A stretch of DNA of 7,048 bases from an uncultured Clostridia bacterium. GTDB taxonomy: Bacteria; Bacillota; Clostridia; Oscillospirales; Ruminococcaceae. Positions 1 through 5,112 of the stretch are shown here, piece after piece. The DNA lies in NCBI GenBank assembly GCA_947165805.1, contig CAMVBT010000130.1:1-7048 (forward strand), given 5' to 3'. The number at the start of each line of letters is the position of its first letter. The first letter of the stretch is position 1. The notes beneath the pieces are model-generated. The model was not told the DNA's origin and did not search any database. It saw only the letters and a list, made by a program, of their open reading frames with translations. Position numbers and translations under genes: made by a program.

Positions 1-282
1 CTGCTCGACGAGGCGAAAGAGTTCTTCACCCACCCCGATCACCCCACGGCGGCACAGGCGATAGGGTACAAGGAGCTGAAGCCGTATCTTGACGGTGAGC
101 GTTCGCTTGACGAATGTATCGACGATCTGAAACGTGAAACACGCCGATACGCCAAAAGACAGCTCACTTGGTTCAAAAAAGATAGTCGAATTGAACATAT
201 TTCGACCGTTTCTGCCGTCAATTATGATGAAATTTTAAAAAATGCAGAAAAAATAATAAAAAAATATAGCTTTTTTCAGTAA
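1..282 (+). CDS. miaA: tRNA dimethylallyltransferase MiaA, C-terminal fragment
   Basis: This is the last 93 codons of miaA, read in frame from base 1 to the TAA at 280-282; the start lies outside the window. MiaA transfers a dimethylallyl group from DMAPP to N6 of A37 in tRNAs that read UNN codons. The fragment shows the conserved C-terminal signature of the family: a QAIGYKEL block (residues 19-26 of the fragment), a YLDGE/SL segment, and the RETRRYAKRQLTWFK basic block (about 45-59) that contacts tRNA. The catalytic P-loop half is upstream and not visible. The final 35 codons are markedly AT-rich compared with the rest of the window. This region overlaps the upstream part of the hfq promoter, so composition may reflect that dual use. 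miaA immediately before hfq is a widely conserved order (E. coli and many Firmicutes), which supports both calls. Confidence 0.95.
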   Translation: MLDEAKEFFTHPDHPTAAQAIGYKELKPYLDGERSLDECIDDLKRETRRYAKRQLTWFKKDSRIEHISTVSAVNYDEILKNAEKIIKKYSFFQ

Positions 283-286
283 AGTG

Positions 287-295
287 TGCTATAAT
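287..295 (+). promoter_or_regulatory. Extended -10 promoter for the hfq operon
   Basis: A perfect TATAAT hexamer at 290-295 is preceded by TG at 287-288 with one intervening base, which gives a consensus extended -10 element (TGnTATAAT). The best 17-bp-spaced -35 candidate (267-272, TAGCTT) is poor, as is common for extended -10 promoters. The roughly 80 bases upstream are rich in A and T tracts and could act as an UP element; that is inference. Transcription would start near 301-303, leaving a leader of about 95 nt before hfq. The element begins 4 nt after the miaA stop, so hfq and the genes behind it can be expressed apart from miaA. Confidence 0.7.
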
Positions 296-302
296 GACTA
301 AG

Positions 303-397
303 TATGGTATCGTGGTATGCCCGGGACCCGGAAGACCGGACAAAAGCCGGACAAGTCCCCGGTACCGTGGGATAGGTTTATTAAGGAAGGAAACATC
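303..397 (+). promoter_or_regulatory. Structured 5' leader of hfq with clustered CCGG motifs
   Basis: The predicted untranslated leader holds five copies of the self-complementary tetramer CCGG within 42 nt (321, 328, 336, 347, 359). Visible pairings are GGGAC 323-327 with GTCCC 355-359, extended by CC 321-322 with GG 361-362 across a bulged C, and by GGTA 314-317 with TACC 363-366. An inner CCGG/CCGG hairpin (336-339 with 347-350) has a 7-nt loop. Many alternative CCGG pairings are also possible. An imperfect direct repeat, 306-318 and 361-373, matches at 11 of 13 bases and flanks the block. The hfq ribosome binding site AAGGAAGG (383-390) lies outside the stem. I do not recognise a known riboswitch. 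There is no U-tract after the stem, so it is not a canonical terminator. A regulatory role is inference. Confidence 0.5.
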
Positions 398-652
398 ATG
401 GCTAAGGAACTCAATCTTCAGGACGTATTTCTCAATCAGGCAAGAAAAGACAGAATACCCGTAACTATCTACATCACCAACGGCTTCCAGTTCAAGGGTA
501 TCGTAAAAGGGTTCGATAACTATACGGTGATACTTGATACGGACGGCAAACAGAACCTCATATACAAGCACGCTATTTCCACGATAACGCCGCTCAGACC
601 TATATCCCTGCTCGACGCCTTCGACAAGGAAGACGGAGAGAACAGGGAATAA
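398..652 (+). CDS. hfq: RNA chaperone Hfq
   Basis: This encodes an 84-residue Hfq, the hexameric Sm-like RNA chaperone that binds sRNAs and mRNAs in the cytoplasm. Visible family features are the LNLQDVFLN opening with Q8, a basic rim patch R16-K17-D18-R19, the Sm1 strand segment V22-ITNG-D40, and the Sm2 YKHAIST motif with Y56-K57-H58 lining the proximal U-binding pore. It ends in a short acidic tail (about residues 73-84), typical of Gram-positive Hfq and unlike the long E. coli tail. The ATG at 398 is chosen because AAGGAAGG (383-390) sits 7 nt upstream and the protein begins with the standard MAKE/LNLQD. An in-frame ATG at 317 would add 27 non-conserved residues from within the structured leader and lacks a ribosome binding site. 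The stop is 6 nt before the next gene, so hfq appears to be the first gene of the division-linked operon. Confidence 0.96.
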   Translation: MAKELNLQDVFLNQARKDRIPVTIYITNGFQFKGIVKGFDNYTVILDTDGKQNLIYKHAISTITPLRPISLLDAFDKEDGENRE

Positions 653-658
653 CCGCCG

Positions 659-1900
659 ATGGAGGAATCGGATAAGAGGCGGGCGTTTACCACCAGGATG
701 ATATGGGTCGTTATAGGCATCTTCCTGATCGTGATGGTCGGCAGCCAGATACTGCTGAATTTCAGCAGCCCCGTGCGCACGGAAACGGCAACGCTCTATA
801 CGGCTACCGAGGCTATCGGATTCAAGGGCGTATATGTCAGGGACGAAAAGCTCGTTTCCTACAATGTCAACGGCATAATCAGCTACACCCATTCCGACGG
901 CTCGAAGGTGGGCAAGAACTCCGTCATAGCAAAAGTCTACAAGAACAGATCGGATATCGTGCTCCGCCGCCAGATAGAGGAGCTCGAGGAGCAGAAGGCG
1001 GTTCTCATGGACGCTCAGGCGTTCGTCGGAGCGGATACCTCGCAGCTCGAATCATTCTCCAATCAGATAAGCGAAAAACATTCCGATCTGATGCAGTATA
1101 TTTACGACGGCAATTATGAGGCCGCGTCCTCGATGAAGAGCGACTTCCTCAATTTACAGAGCAAGCGCGAGATCGTAAAGGGCACGGAAACATCGTTCGA
1201 CGACAAGATAAGCAGCATCGACAGCCGGATCGCGGAGCTGCGCTCCCGGATAACATACGAGCCTTATGAGATAACGATACCCGAAACGGGATATTTCATC
1301 AGCAAGGCCGACGGCTATGAGAACAAGCTGAATACGACCTCGGTCTATGACCTCACCGCAGAACAGATCGAAGAGATCGTTGCCGCCGAGGAGCGTCAGG
1401 AAAACCCCGCGGGCGTAATAGGAAAACTCGTCAGCGACTACACTTGGTATATGGCTGCCGTGCTCGATACGGTCAGACTCGGAACGGTGTTCCAGGGTGC
1501 CGAAGTGACGCTTCGCATAGGCAATTCCGGACAGAACGTAAAGGCCGAGATCGTCAGCCTCACCAAACAGGCGGACGGCAGGAGCATAGCGATATTCAGG
1601 TGCGATATGTTCCTCGCGGATTTCATAGGCTCGCGCGTCGCGCAGGCAAGATTGCTGCTCGACGACCACATAGGCATAATGATACCCAATTCCGCGATAA
1701 GGATGAACCCGGAAGACGGCTCCGTCGGTGTATACATACAGGACGGTATAGTCGTGAAATTCAGAAAAGTGAAGCAGATACTCTCCGAAGAGGAATATAC
1801 GCTGGTGCGTGACACCTCGGACGAAGACGGGTACCTTGCTTTATATGACAATATAATCGTTGAAGGAAGGGATCTGTATGACGGAAAGATCATCGGATAG
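659..1900 (+). CDS. Membrane-anchored HlyD/membrane-fusion-like protein
   Basis: This is a 413-residue protein with a short charged N-terminus (KRR at 6-8), one predicted transmembrane helix (about 14-34), and the remainder predicted outside the membrane. The layout is that of the HlyD/AcrA adaptor family. A first half-lipoyl segment spans about 45-95 (GVYVRDE, NGIISY, KVGKNSVIAKVY). Next come helical, coiled-coil-prone arms (about 98-120 and 165-198) and a returning half-lipoyl strand (EITIPETGYF, 204-213). A beta-barrel covers about 250-345, and a membrane-proximal-like C-terminus (IPNSAIR, GVYIQDGIVVKFRKV, NIIVEGRDLYDGKII) ends the protein. AGGGA at 644-648 precedes the ATG by 10 nt. A later ATG (residue 14) would remove the positive residues before the helix, so 659 is preferred. 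Adaptors normally pair with an ABC or RND transporter, but none is in the window. Its place between hfq and yggS-sepF suggests a role in envelope or division biology, which is inference. The fold call is firm, the function unknown. Confidence 0.8.
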   Translation: MEESDKRRAFTTRMIWVVIGIFLIVMVGSQILLNFSSPVRTETATLYTATEAIGFKGVYVRDEKLVSYNVNGIISYTHSDGSKVGKNSVIAKVYKNRSDIVLRRQIEELEEQKAVLMDAQAFVGADTSQLESFSNQISEKHSDLMQYIYDGNYEAASSMKSDFLNLQSKREIVKGTETSFDDKISSIDSRIAELRSRITYEPYEITIPETGYFISKADGYENKLNTTSVYDLTAEQIEEIVAAEERQENPAGVIGKLVSDYTWYMAAVLDTVRLGTVFQGAEVTLRIGNSGQNVKAEIVSLTKQADGRSIAIFRCDMFLADFIGSRVAQARLLLDDHIGIMIPNSAIRMNPEDGSVGVYIQDGIVVKFRKVKQILSEEEYTLVRDTSDEDGYLALYDNIIVEGRDLYDGKIIG

Positions 1901-2600
1901 CAAGCTTTCCGTTGTAGGCGATAATATAAAGCGCATAGAGGAGAACATCGAAAAGGCGAAGCAGGAGTCCGGAAGAACGGATACTGTGCGTCTCATGGGC
2001 GTCACAAAAACGGTAGACCCGGAGATCGTGAGCTTCTCGGTACGAAACGGTGTGACACTGCTCGGAGAGAACCGGGTGCAGGAGTTCCTCGACAAGCGCG
2101 ACAGATATGAGGGCAGCCCCGAAGTGCATTTTATCGGAGGGCTCCAGACAAACAAAGTCAAGTATATTATCGACAAGGTAAAGATGATACATTCCGCGAA
2201 CAGCGAGAAGCTGATCGCGGAGATAGACAGACGTGCCGCGGCAGCCGGTCTAAAAATGGACATACTCATCGAGGTGAACATCGGTGAGGAGGAAAGCAAG
2301 AGCGGTGTGATGCCGGATATGCTGGACGAGCTCACGGCAAAGGTCGCGGAGTACGGAAATGTCCGCCTGCGCGGTCTCATGGCGATACCGCCTGTCAATG
2401 TGAACGGCAGCTCCGAGATATATTTCGAGAAGATGTACAGGCTGTTCACCGACCTGTGCGCGAGAACTGCCGGTGACGGCAGATATCTGACGGATACGCT
2501 GTCAATGGGTATGTCGGGCGATTATGAGGCCGCGATAAGACACGGCTCGACGCTCGTAAGGATAGGCAGCGCGCTTTACGGACAGAGAATTTACAGGTAA
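1878..2600 (+). CDS. yggS: YggS/YlmE-family pyridoxal phosphate homeostasis protein
   Basis: This encodes a 240-residue alanine-racemase-fold protein (PLPBP/YggS family). The family binds PLP on a lysine and helps keep vitamin B6 and amino-acid pools in balance; no enzyme activity is established. Family landmarks are LMGVTK with the PLP-binding Lys44, GENRVQE (63-69), HFIGGLQTNKVK (84-95), and the C-terminal phosphate-binding block SMGMSGDYEAAI (209-220) followed by GSTLVRIG (223-230). The ATG at 1878 is chosen because AAGGAAGG (1863-1870) precedes it by 7 nt. A TTG at 1860 in the same frame has no ribosome binding site. The start overlaps the last 23 nt of the HlyD-like gene, which implies translational coupling. 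Position next to sepF matches Bacillus ylmE-ylmF. The usual HFIGHLQ or HFIGQLQ here reads HFIGGLQ, a minor variation. Confidence 0.95.
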   Translation: MTERSSDSKLSVVGDNIKRIEENIEKAKQESGRTDTVRLMGVTKTVDPEIVSFSVRNGVTLLGENRVQEFLDKRDRYEGSPEVHFIGGLQTNKVKYIIDKVKMIHSANSEKLIAEIDRRAAAAGLKMDILIEVNIGEEESKSGVMPDMLDELTAKVAEYGNVRLRGLMAIPPVNVNGSSEIYFEKMYRLFTDLCARTAGDGRYLTDTLSMGMSGDYEAAIRHGSTLVRIGSALYGQRIYR

Positions 2601-2618
2601 TCAATCTATATACATCGA

Positions 2619-2647
2619 TCCCGGCATGAGCACGGGAGGAGGAGGAT
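2619..2647 (+). promoter_or_regulatory. sepF ribosome binding site with abutting hairpin
   Basis: The ribosome binding region is a tandem GGA run (2634-2647) that contains overlapping AGGAGG copies at 2637-2642 and 2640-2645, the latter 7 nt before the ATG at 2653. Just upstream, TCCCG (2619-2623) can pair with CGGGA (2633-2637), extended by GC 2624-2625 with GC 2630-2631 around a bulged A and an ATGA loop. The 3' arm of this small hairpin overlaps the first bases of the ribosome binding run but leaves the best-placed AGGAGG free. It may tune SepF translation; that is inference. The in-frame ATG at 2626 lies in the hairpin loop and has no site of its own. Confidence 0.45.
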
Positions 2648-2652
2648 ACAAC

Positions 2653-3099
2653 ATGGGATTCATGGATCAATTCAAGAAGATCACGGGTCTGAACGGAAAC
2701 GACGAGAATTACGATCAGGACAGCGACTACGGCAGTGATGTGCCGTCCGCTATCGACTTCAACGATTACGATTCTCAGAGACCTACGATCAAGAGCACCA
2801 GAACGATGAGCATACCCGCGACCACTCATCTTCAGGTGATCGTCGTAAAGCCCGAAAAGTATTCGGACGCGGCGGCGATAGCCGATCACTTCAAGAACAA
2901 GAAGACCGTAGTGCTCAATCTTGACAATACCAACAAGGACGTAGCCAACAGGCTCATCGACTTCCTCGGCGGCGTTGCTTACGCGGCGGACGGCGATCTC
3001 AAGCGCATCGCCAGCACCACATACATAATCGTTCCCGTTAACGTCGATATCTCGGGCGATATGATCGAGGAGCTCGGCAACAACAACGACTTTATCTGA
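2653..3099 (+). CDS. sepF: Cell division protein SepF
   Basis: This encodes a 148-residue SepF, a cytoplasmic protein that tethers FtsZ filaments to the membrane and stacks into rings at the septum. Three expected parts are visible. The N-terminal amphipathic membrane-binding helix is MGFMDQFKKITGL (1-13). An acidic, flexible linker rich in N, D, S and Y spans about 14-55. The globular SepF core runs from about 57 to 141, with HLQVIVVKPEKYSDA, the strand TVVLNLDNTNKD, the helix ANRLIDFLGGVAYA and the final strand STTYIIVP. The core glycine pair G106-G107 lies in the conserved dimer-forming helix-turn. The length is usual for the family. The ATG at 2653 is preferred over 2626 because it has the strong ribosome binding run and starts exactly at the membrane helix. 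The stop codon overlaps the ylmH start by one base. Confidence 0.96.
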   Translation: MGFMDQFKKITGLNGNDENYDQDSDYGSDVPSAIDFNDYDSQRPTIKSTRTMSIPATTHLQVIVVKPEKYSDAAAIADHFKNKKTVVLNLDNTNKDVANRLIDFLGGVAYAADGDLKRIASTTYIIVPVNVDISGDMIEELGNNNDFI

Positions 3100-3863
3100 T
3101 GAAGGATACTGCGGGGAAAAATTCTTTTTCCGCGCGCCTTGAGGATATGTGCGTCCTTGCCTGCAAGCGCGGGAGGCCTGTTTACTCCGCGTTCCTGAAT
3201 GAGCGCGAGCAGTACGAGGCCGAAACTCTCCTCGGCAGACGCCACGGGATAAGCATCGTCCTCTGGGGCGGAAGCGAGGCCTGCGTGCGCCGTATGCTCG
3301 GAGTCGCGCCGGAGGGAACAGAGCCGGAGCATGATGAGTTTCCCGTATATCCGCTGACACTGACGTTCCGCAAGGCCGACAAGCCCGGACACCGCGACAT
3401 ACTCGGCGCGTTCATGGGGCTCGGCATAGAGCGTGAGACTGTGGGGGACATATTCATCGGAGAAGGCGCCGCGGCGGTATTCTGCACCGCGACCGCAAGA
3501 GATATGATAACCGACTGTATCACCACGGTCGGCAGGATAGGGGTATCCGTGTCGGAAGGTCTTACGGAAGGTGCGGCAGCGGCTGTAAAGCCCGCGGAGA
3601 CAAAGGATATAACAATAAATGCAGCGTCACTCAGAGCGGATTGTATAGTCGGCGGTATTACCGGTCTGTCACGGGAAAAGTCGGCTGAACTGATCCGCTC
3701 GGGTAATTTTATGCTCAATTACGCCGAATGTATCGGTATAAGCGACAGGATAGAAGCCGGAGATATCATAACGATAAGGGGACACGGAAAGTTCGTGGTG
3801 TCCGGTGATATAACTGAAACGAAAAAAGGAAGAATAAGGATAACGGTAAAAAAATACATCTGA
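3099..3863 (+). CDS. ylmH: YlmH-family S4-domain RNA-binding protein
   Basis: This encodes a 254-residue protein of the YlmH family. The N-terminal region has the characteristic FLNEREQ block (32-38). The central RNP-like part contains HRDILGAFMGLGIERETVGDIF (about 98-119), corresponding to the family's H-R-D-x-LG/GL-R-x-x-GDI motif. The C-terminal S4 RNA-binding domain covers about 178-235 (LRADCIVGGITGLSREKSAELI, then VxxGDxIxIRGHGKF). YlmH binds ribosomal RNA or ribosomes; work in B. subtilis has tied it to ribosome-associated quality control alongside the related small S4 protein RqcP. It is routinely found between sepF and divIVA. The ATG overlaps the sepF TGA by one base (TGATG) and has no good ribosome binding site of its own, so translation probably depends on termination of sepF. 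In the second motif GLGIERET replaces the more usual GLRRE, an ordinary divergence. Confidence 0.93.
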   Translation: MKDTAGKNSFSARLEDMCVLACKRGRPVYSAFLNEREQYEAETLLGRRHGISIVLWGGSEACVRRMLGVAPEGTEPEHDEFPVYPLTLTFRKADKPGHRDILGAFMGLGIERETVGDIFIGEGAAAVFCTATARDMITDCITTVGRIGVSVSEGLTEGAAAAVKPAETKDITINAASLRADCIVGGITGLSREKSAELIRSGNFMLNYAECIGISDRIEAGDIITIRGHGKFVVSGDITETKKGRIRITVKKYI

Positions 3864-3905
3864 CCGCGAAAAAAATGAAACAGAGCGGAAGAACGGAGGA
3901 TAACA

Positions 3906-4973
3906 ATGGATATCAACAGCATAATCGACAGAAGCTTCACGGAAGCCATGAGAGGCTATAAGAAAGAAGAGGTCGATGAGGTACTCGGCGACATCGCACG
4001 CGAGTTCTCGCAGCTAAAGAAGGAAAACGCCGACCTCGAAAAGAAGCTTCAGGTATGCGCTGATAAGATCAGGGAATACCGCGAGGACGAGGACGCGCTG
4101 AAGGACGCACTTCTCGGTGCGCAGAAAACAGGTAAGGCGATAATCTCCGATGCCAACGAAAAGGCTGCCGGCATAATAAAGGAAGCGGAAGACACAGCCG
4201 CGGACAGAAAGCAGGAAGTCGACGACTATGTTGCCGACAGAAAGGCTGAGGCGGAAAAGATAATCAACGACGCTCTCGCCGAGAAAAAGCGCATCGAAGA
4301 AGAGGCTCAGAAGGCAAAGGACGATATCCACGCCCAGATGGTGATACAGACAGAGCTTGACAAGGAAGCTCTTGAACGTACAAAGCGCGAGGCGGAGGAT
4401 TTCAGGACCCGCATAATCGTCGAGTACCAGAACCACATCGAGTTCATCAAGAAGATACCCGAGCAGTGCTTCAACGAGTTTGTGCTCAATAACTCCGCCA
4501 CACACGACAGCAATAATCTCCGTGAGCTCATCGCGGCGCAGCAGGGCGTGCAGAGCCTTGCGGTGACGGATATCAAGGATATACCCCAGCCGGCTCCCGC
4601 GGCCGAAGAGGACAGGGATTCCGATGTCAAGGTCGTTGAGTCCATTTCCGGCATCGAAGTAAGCGAGAGTGATTCGGTCGAGATAGAGGAAGCCGAAGAG
4701 CCGGAGGAAGTGACCGCGGAAGAGCCTGAGCAGACTGTAACCGACGATGCTCCCGAAACCGACGATGACTCGAGCTACGGCAGCTTCACAGTCGAGAACG
4801 CGTTCGGCGATGACGATGACGACTATGATGACGAGAGCGGCCTTGAACTGCCCGATTTCCTCACAACGCGTCCCACAAGGACACCCAACGGCGGCTCGAA
4901 GTACGACAAGCTCGAATTCGGCAGCAACAATAACGACAACAGAAACAACAATCACAAGAAAAAGAAAAAATAA
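3906..4973 (+). CDS. divIVA: DivIVA-domain scaffold with long acidic C-terminal extension
   Basis: This encodes a 355-residue DivIVA, the coiled-coil scaffold that gathers at curved membranes (septum and poles) and positions division and envelope proteins. The N-terminal membrane-binding domain shows FTEAMRGYKKEEVDEVL (11-27); R16-G17-Y18 matches the conserved RGY, and M15 takes the place of B. subtilis Phe17, as is common in Clostridia. A long heptad-rich coil runs from about 30 to 185 and includes the EDFRTRI segment (164-170) typical of the end of the conserved region. Residues about 225-320 form an acidic, probably disordered tail (GDDDDDYDDE at 301-310). An Asn-rich stretch and five terminal lysines (351-355) follow. 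B. subtilis DivIVA is only about 164 residues. GGAGGA (3895-3900) lies 5 nt before the ATG. The gap after ylmH is 42 nt with no terminator. The low-complexity tail has no clear homology that I can identify. Confidence 0.94.
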   Translation: MDINSIIDRSFTEAMRGYKKEEVDEVLGDIAREFSQLKKENADLEKKLQVCADKIREYREDEDALKDALLGAQKTGKAIISDANEKAAGIIKEAEDTAADRKQEVDDYVADRKAEAEKIINDALAEKKRIEEEAQKAKDDIHAQMVIQTELDKEALERTKREAEDFRTRIIVEYQNHIEFIKKIPEQCFNEFVLNNSATHDSNNLRELIAAQQGVQSLAVTDIKDIPQPAPAAEEDRDSDVKVVESISGIEVSESDSVEIEEAEEPEEVTAEEPEQTVTDDAPETDDDSSYGSFTVENAFGDDDDDYDDESGLELPDFLTTRPTRTPNGGSKYDKLEFGSNNNDNRNNNHKKKKK

Positions 4974-5112
4974 AATGCCGTGACACGGTGGGCTTTAAAA
5001 GCTGCCGTATCCGTTCAAGAACAGTAAAATACAGAGCCGTGCTTCTATCAGCGTCCCGGGGATGTCCGGAGCGCCGGTGTGTATGGCTCTGCACTGTATA
5101 CAGGAGAGTGTT
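4974..5112 (+). promoter_or_regulatory. Structured divIVA-lspA intercistronic segment (two-tier hairpin at 5032-5091)
   Basis: This is the longest non-coding gap in the window. It contains a well-formed inverted repeat. The outer stem is 11 bp, 5032-5042 with 5081-5091, of which nine are Watson-Crick pairs and two are G-U. The inner stem is 5051-5059 with 5066-5074, eight pairs and one C-A mismatch, closed by a six-base loop (GGATGT). The outer stem ends 10 nt before the lspA ribosome binding site. No U-tract follows, so it is not an intrinsic terminator. A TAAAAT at 5025-5030 could serve as a -10 box but has only a weak -35 match (5002-5007), and initiation there would cut into the left stem. 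More probably the structure sits in a read-through transcript and affects mRNA stability, processing or LspA translation. I see none of the features of a T-box leader. Confidence 0.5.

Noticed and set aside
304..375. Small 23-codon open frame (ATG 304 to TAG 373-375) in the hfq leader
   Set aside because: It begins within a few bases of the predicted transcription start, has no ribosome binding site, and its residues show no bias towards one amino acid as in attenuator peptides. Kept only as a possibility.
317..397. Longer Hfq starting at ATG 317
   Set aside because: The 27 extra residues come from the structured leader and do not match Hfq. The ATG at 398 has a strong ribosome binding site and the conserved N-terminus.
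2590..2618. Possible sepF promoter (TTTACA at 2590-2595 with TATATA at 2607-2612)
   Set aside because: The spacer is only 11 bp, too short for a sigma-A promoter, and no better-spaced -10 box is present.
4014..4955. A 313-codon open frame on the minus strand opposite divIVA
   Set aside because: It is a shadow produced by the biased codon use of the coiled coil. It has no ribosome binding site, is rich in V/I/L/F with no family resemblance, and lies wholly inside a well-supported gene.
4976..5006. Possible terminator after divIVA (TGCCGT/ACGGTG and GGC..GCC pairs)
   Set aside because: The stems are only 3-6 bp with small loops and no U-tract follows, so it does not meet the pattern of an intrinsic terminator.
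5025..5030. TAAAAT as the -10 box of an lspA promoter
   Set aside because: The only 17-bp-spaced -35 candidate (CTGCCG) matches three of six bases, there is no TG extension, and initiation would disrupt the hairpin. Possible but not supported enough to list as a promoter.
5032..5091. T-box leader remnant from a lost ileS
   Set aside because: No T-box sequence (TGGNACCGCG-like), specifier stem or terminator could be seen; the similarity is only one of location.
5062..5112. lspA starting at ATG 5062 or ATG 5083
   Set aside because: Both lie within the strong hairpin, lack ribosome binding sites, and add residues not expected before the first LspA helix. TTG 5113 has AGGAG at the right distance.
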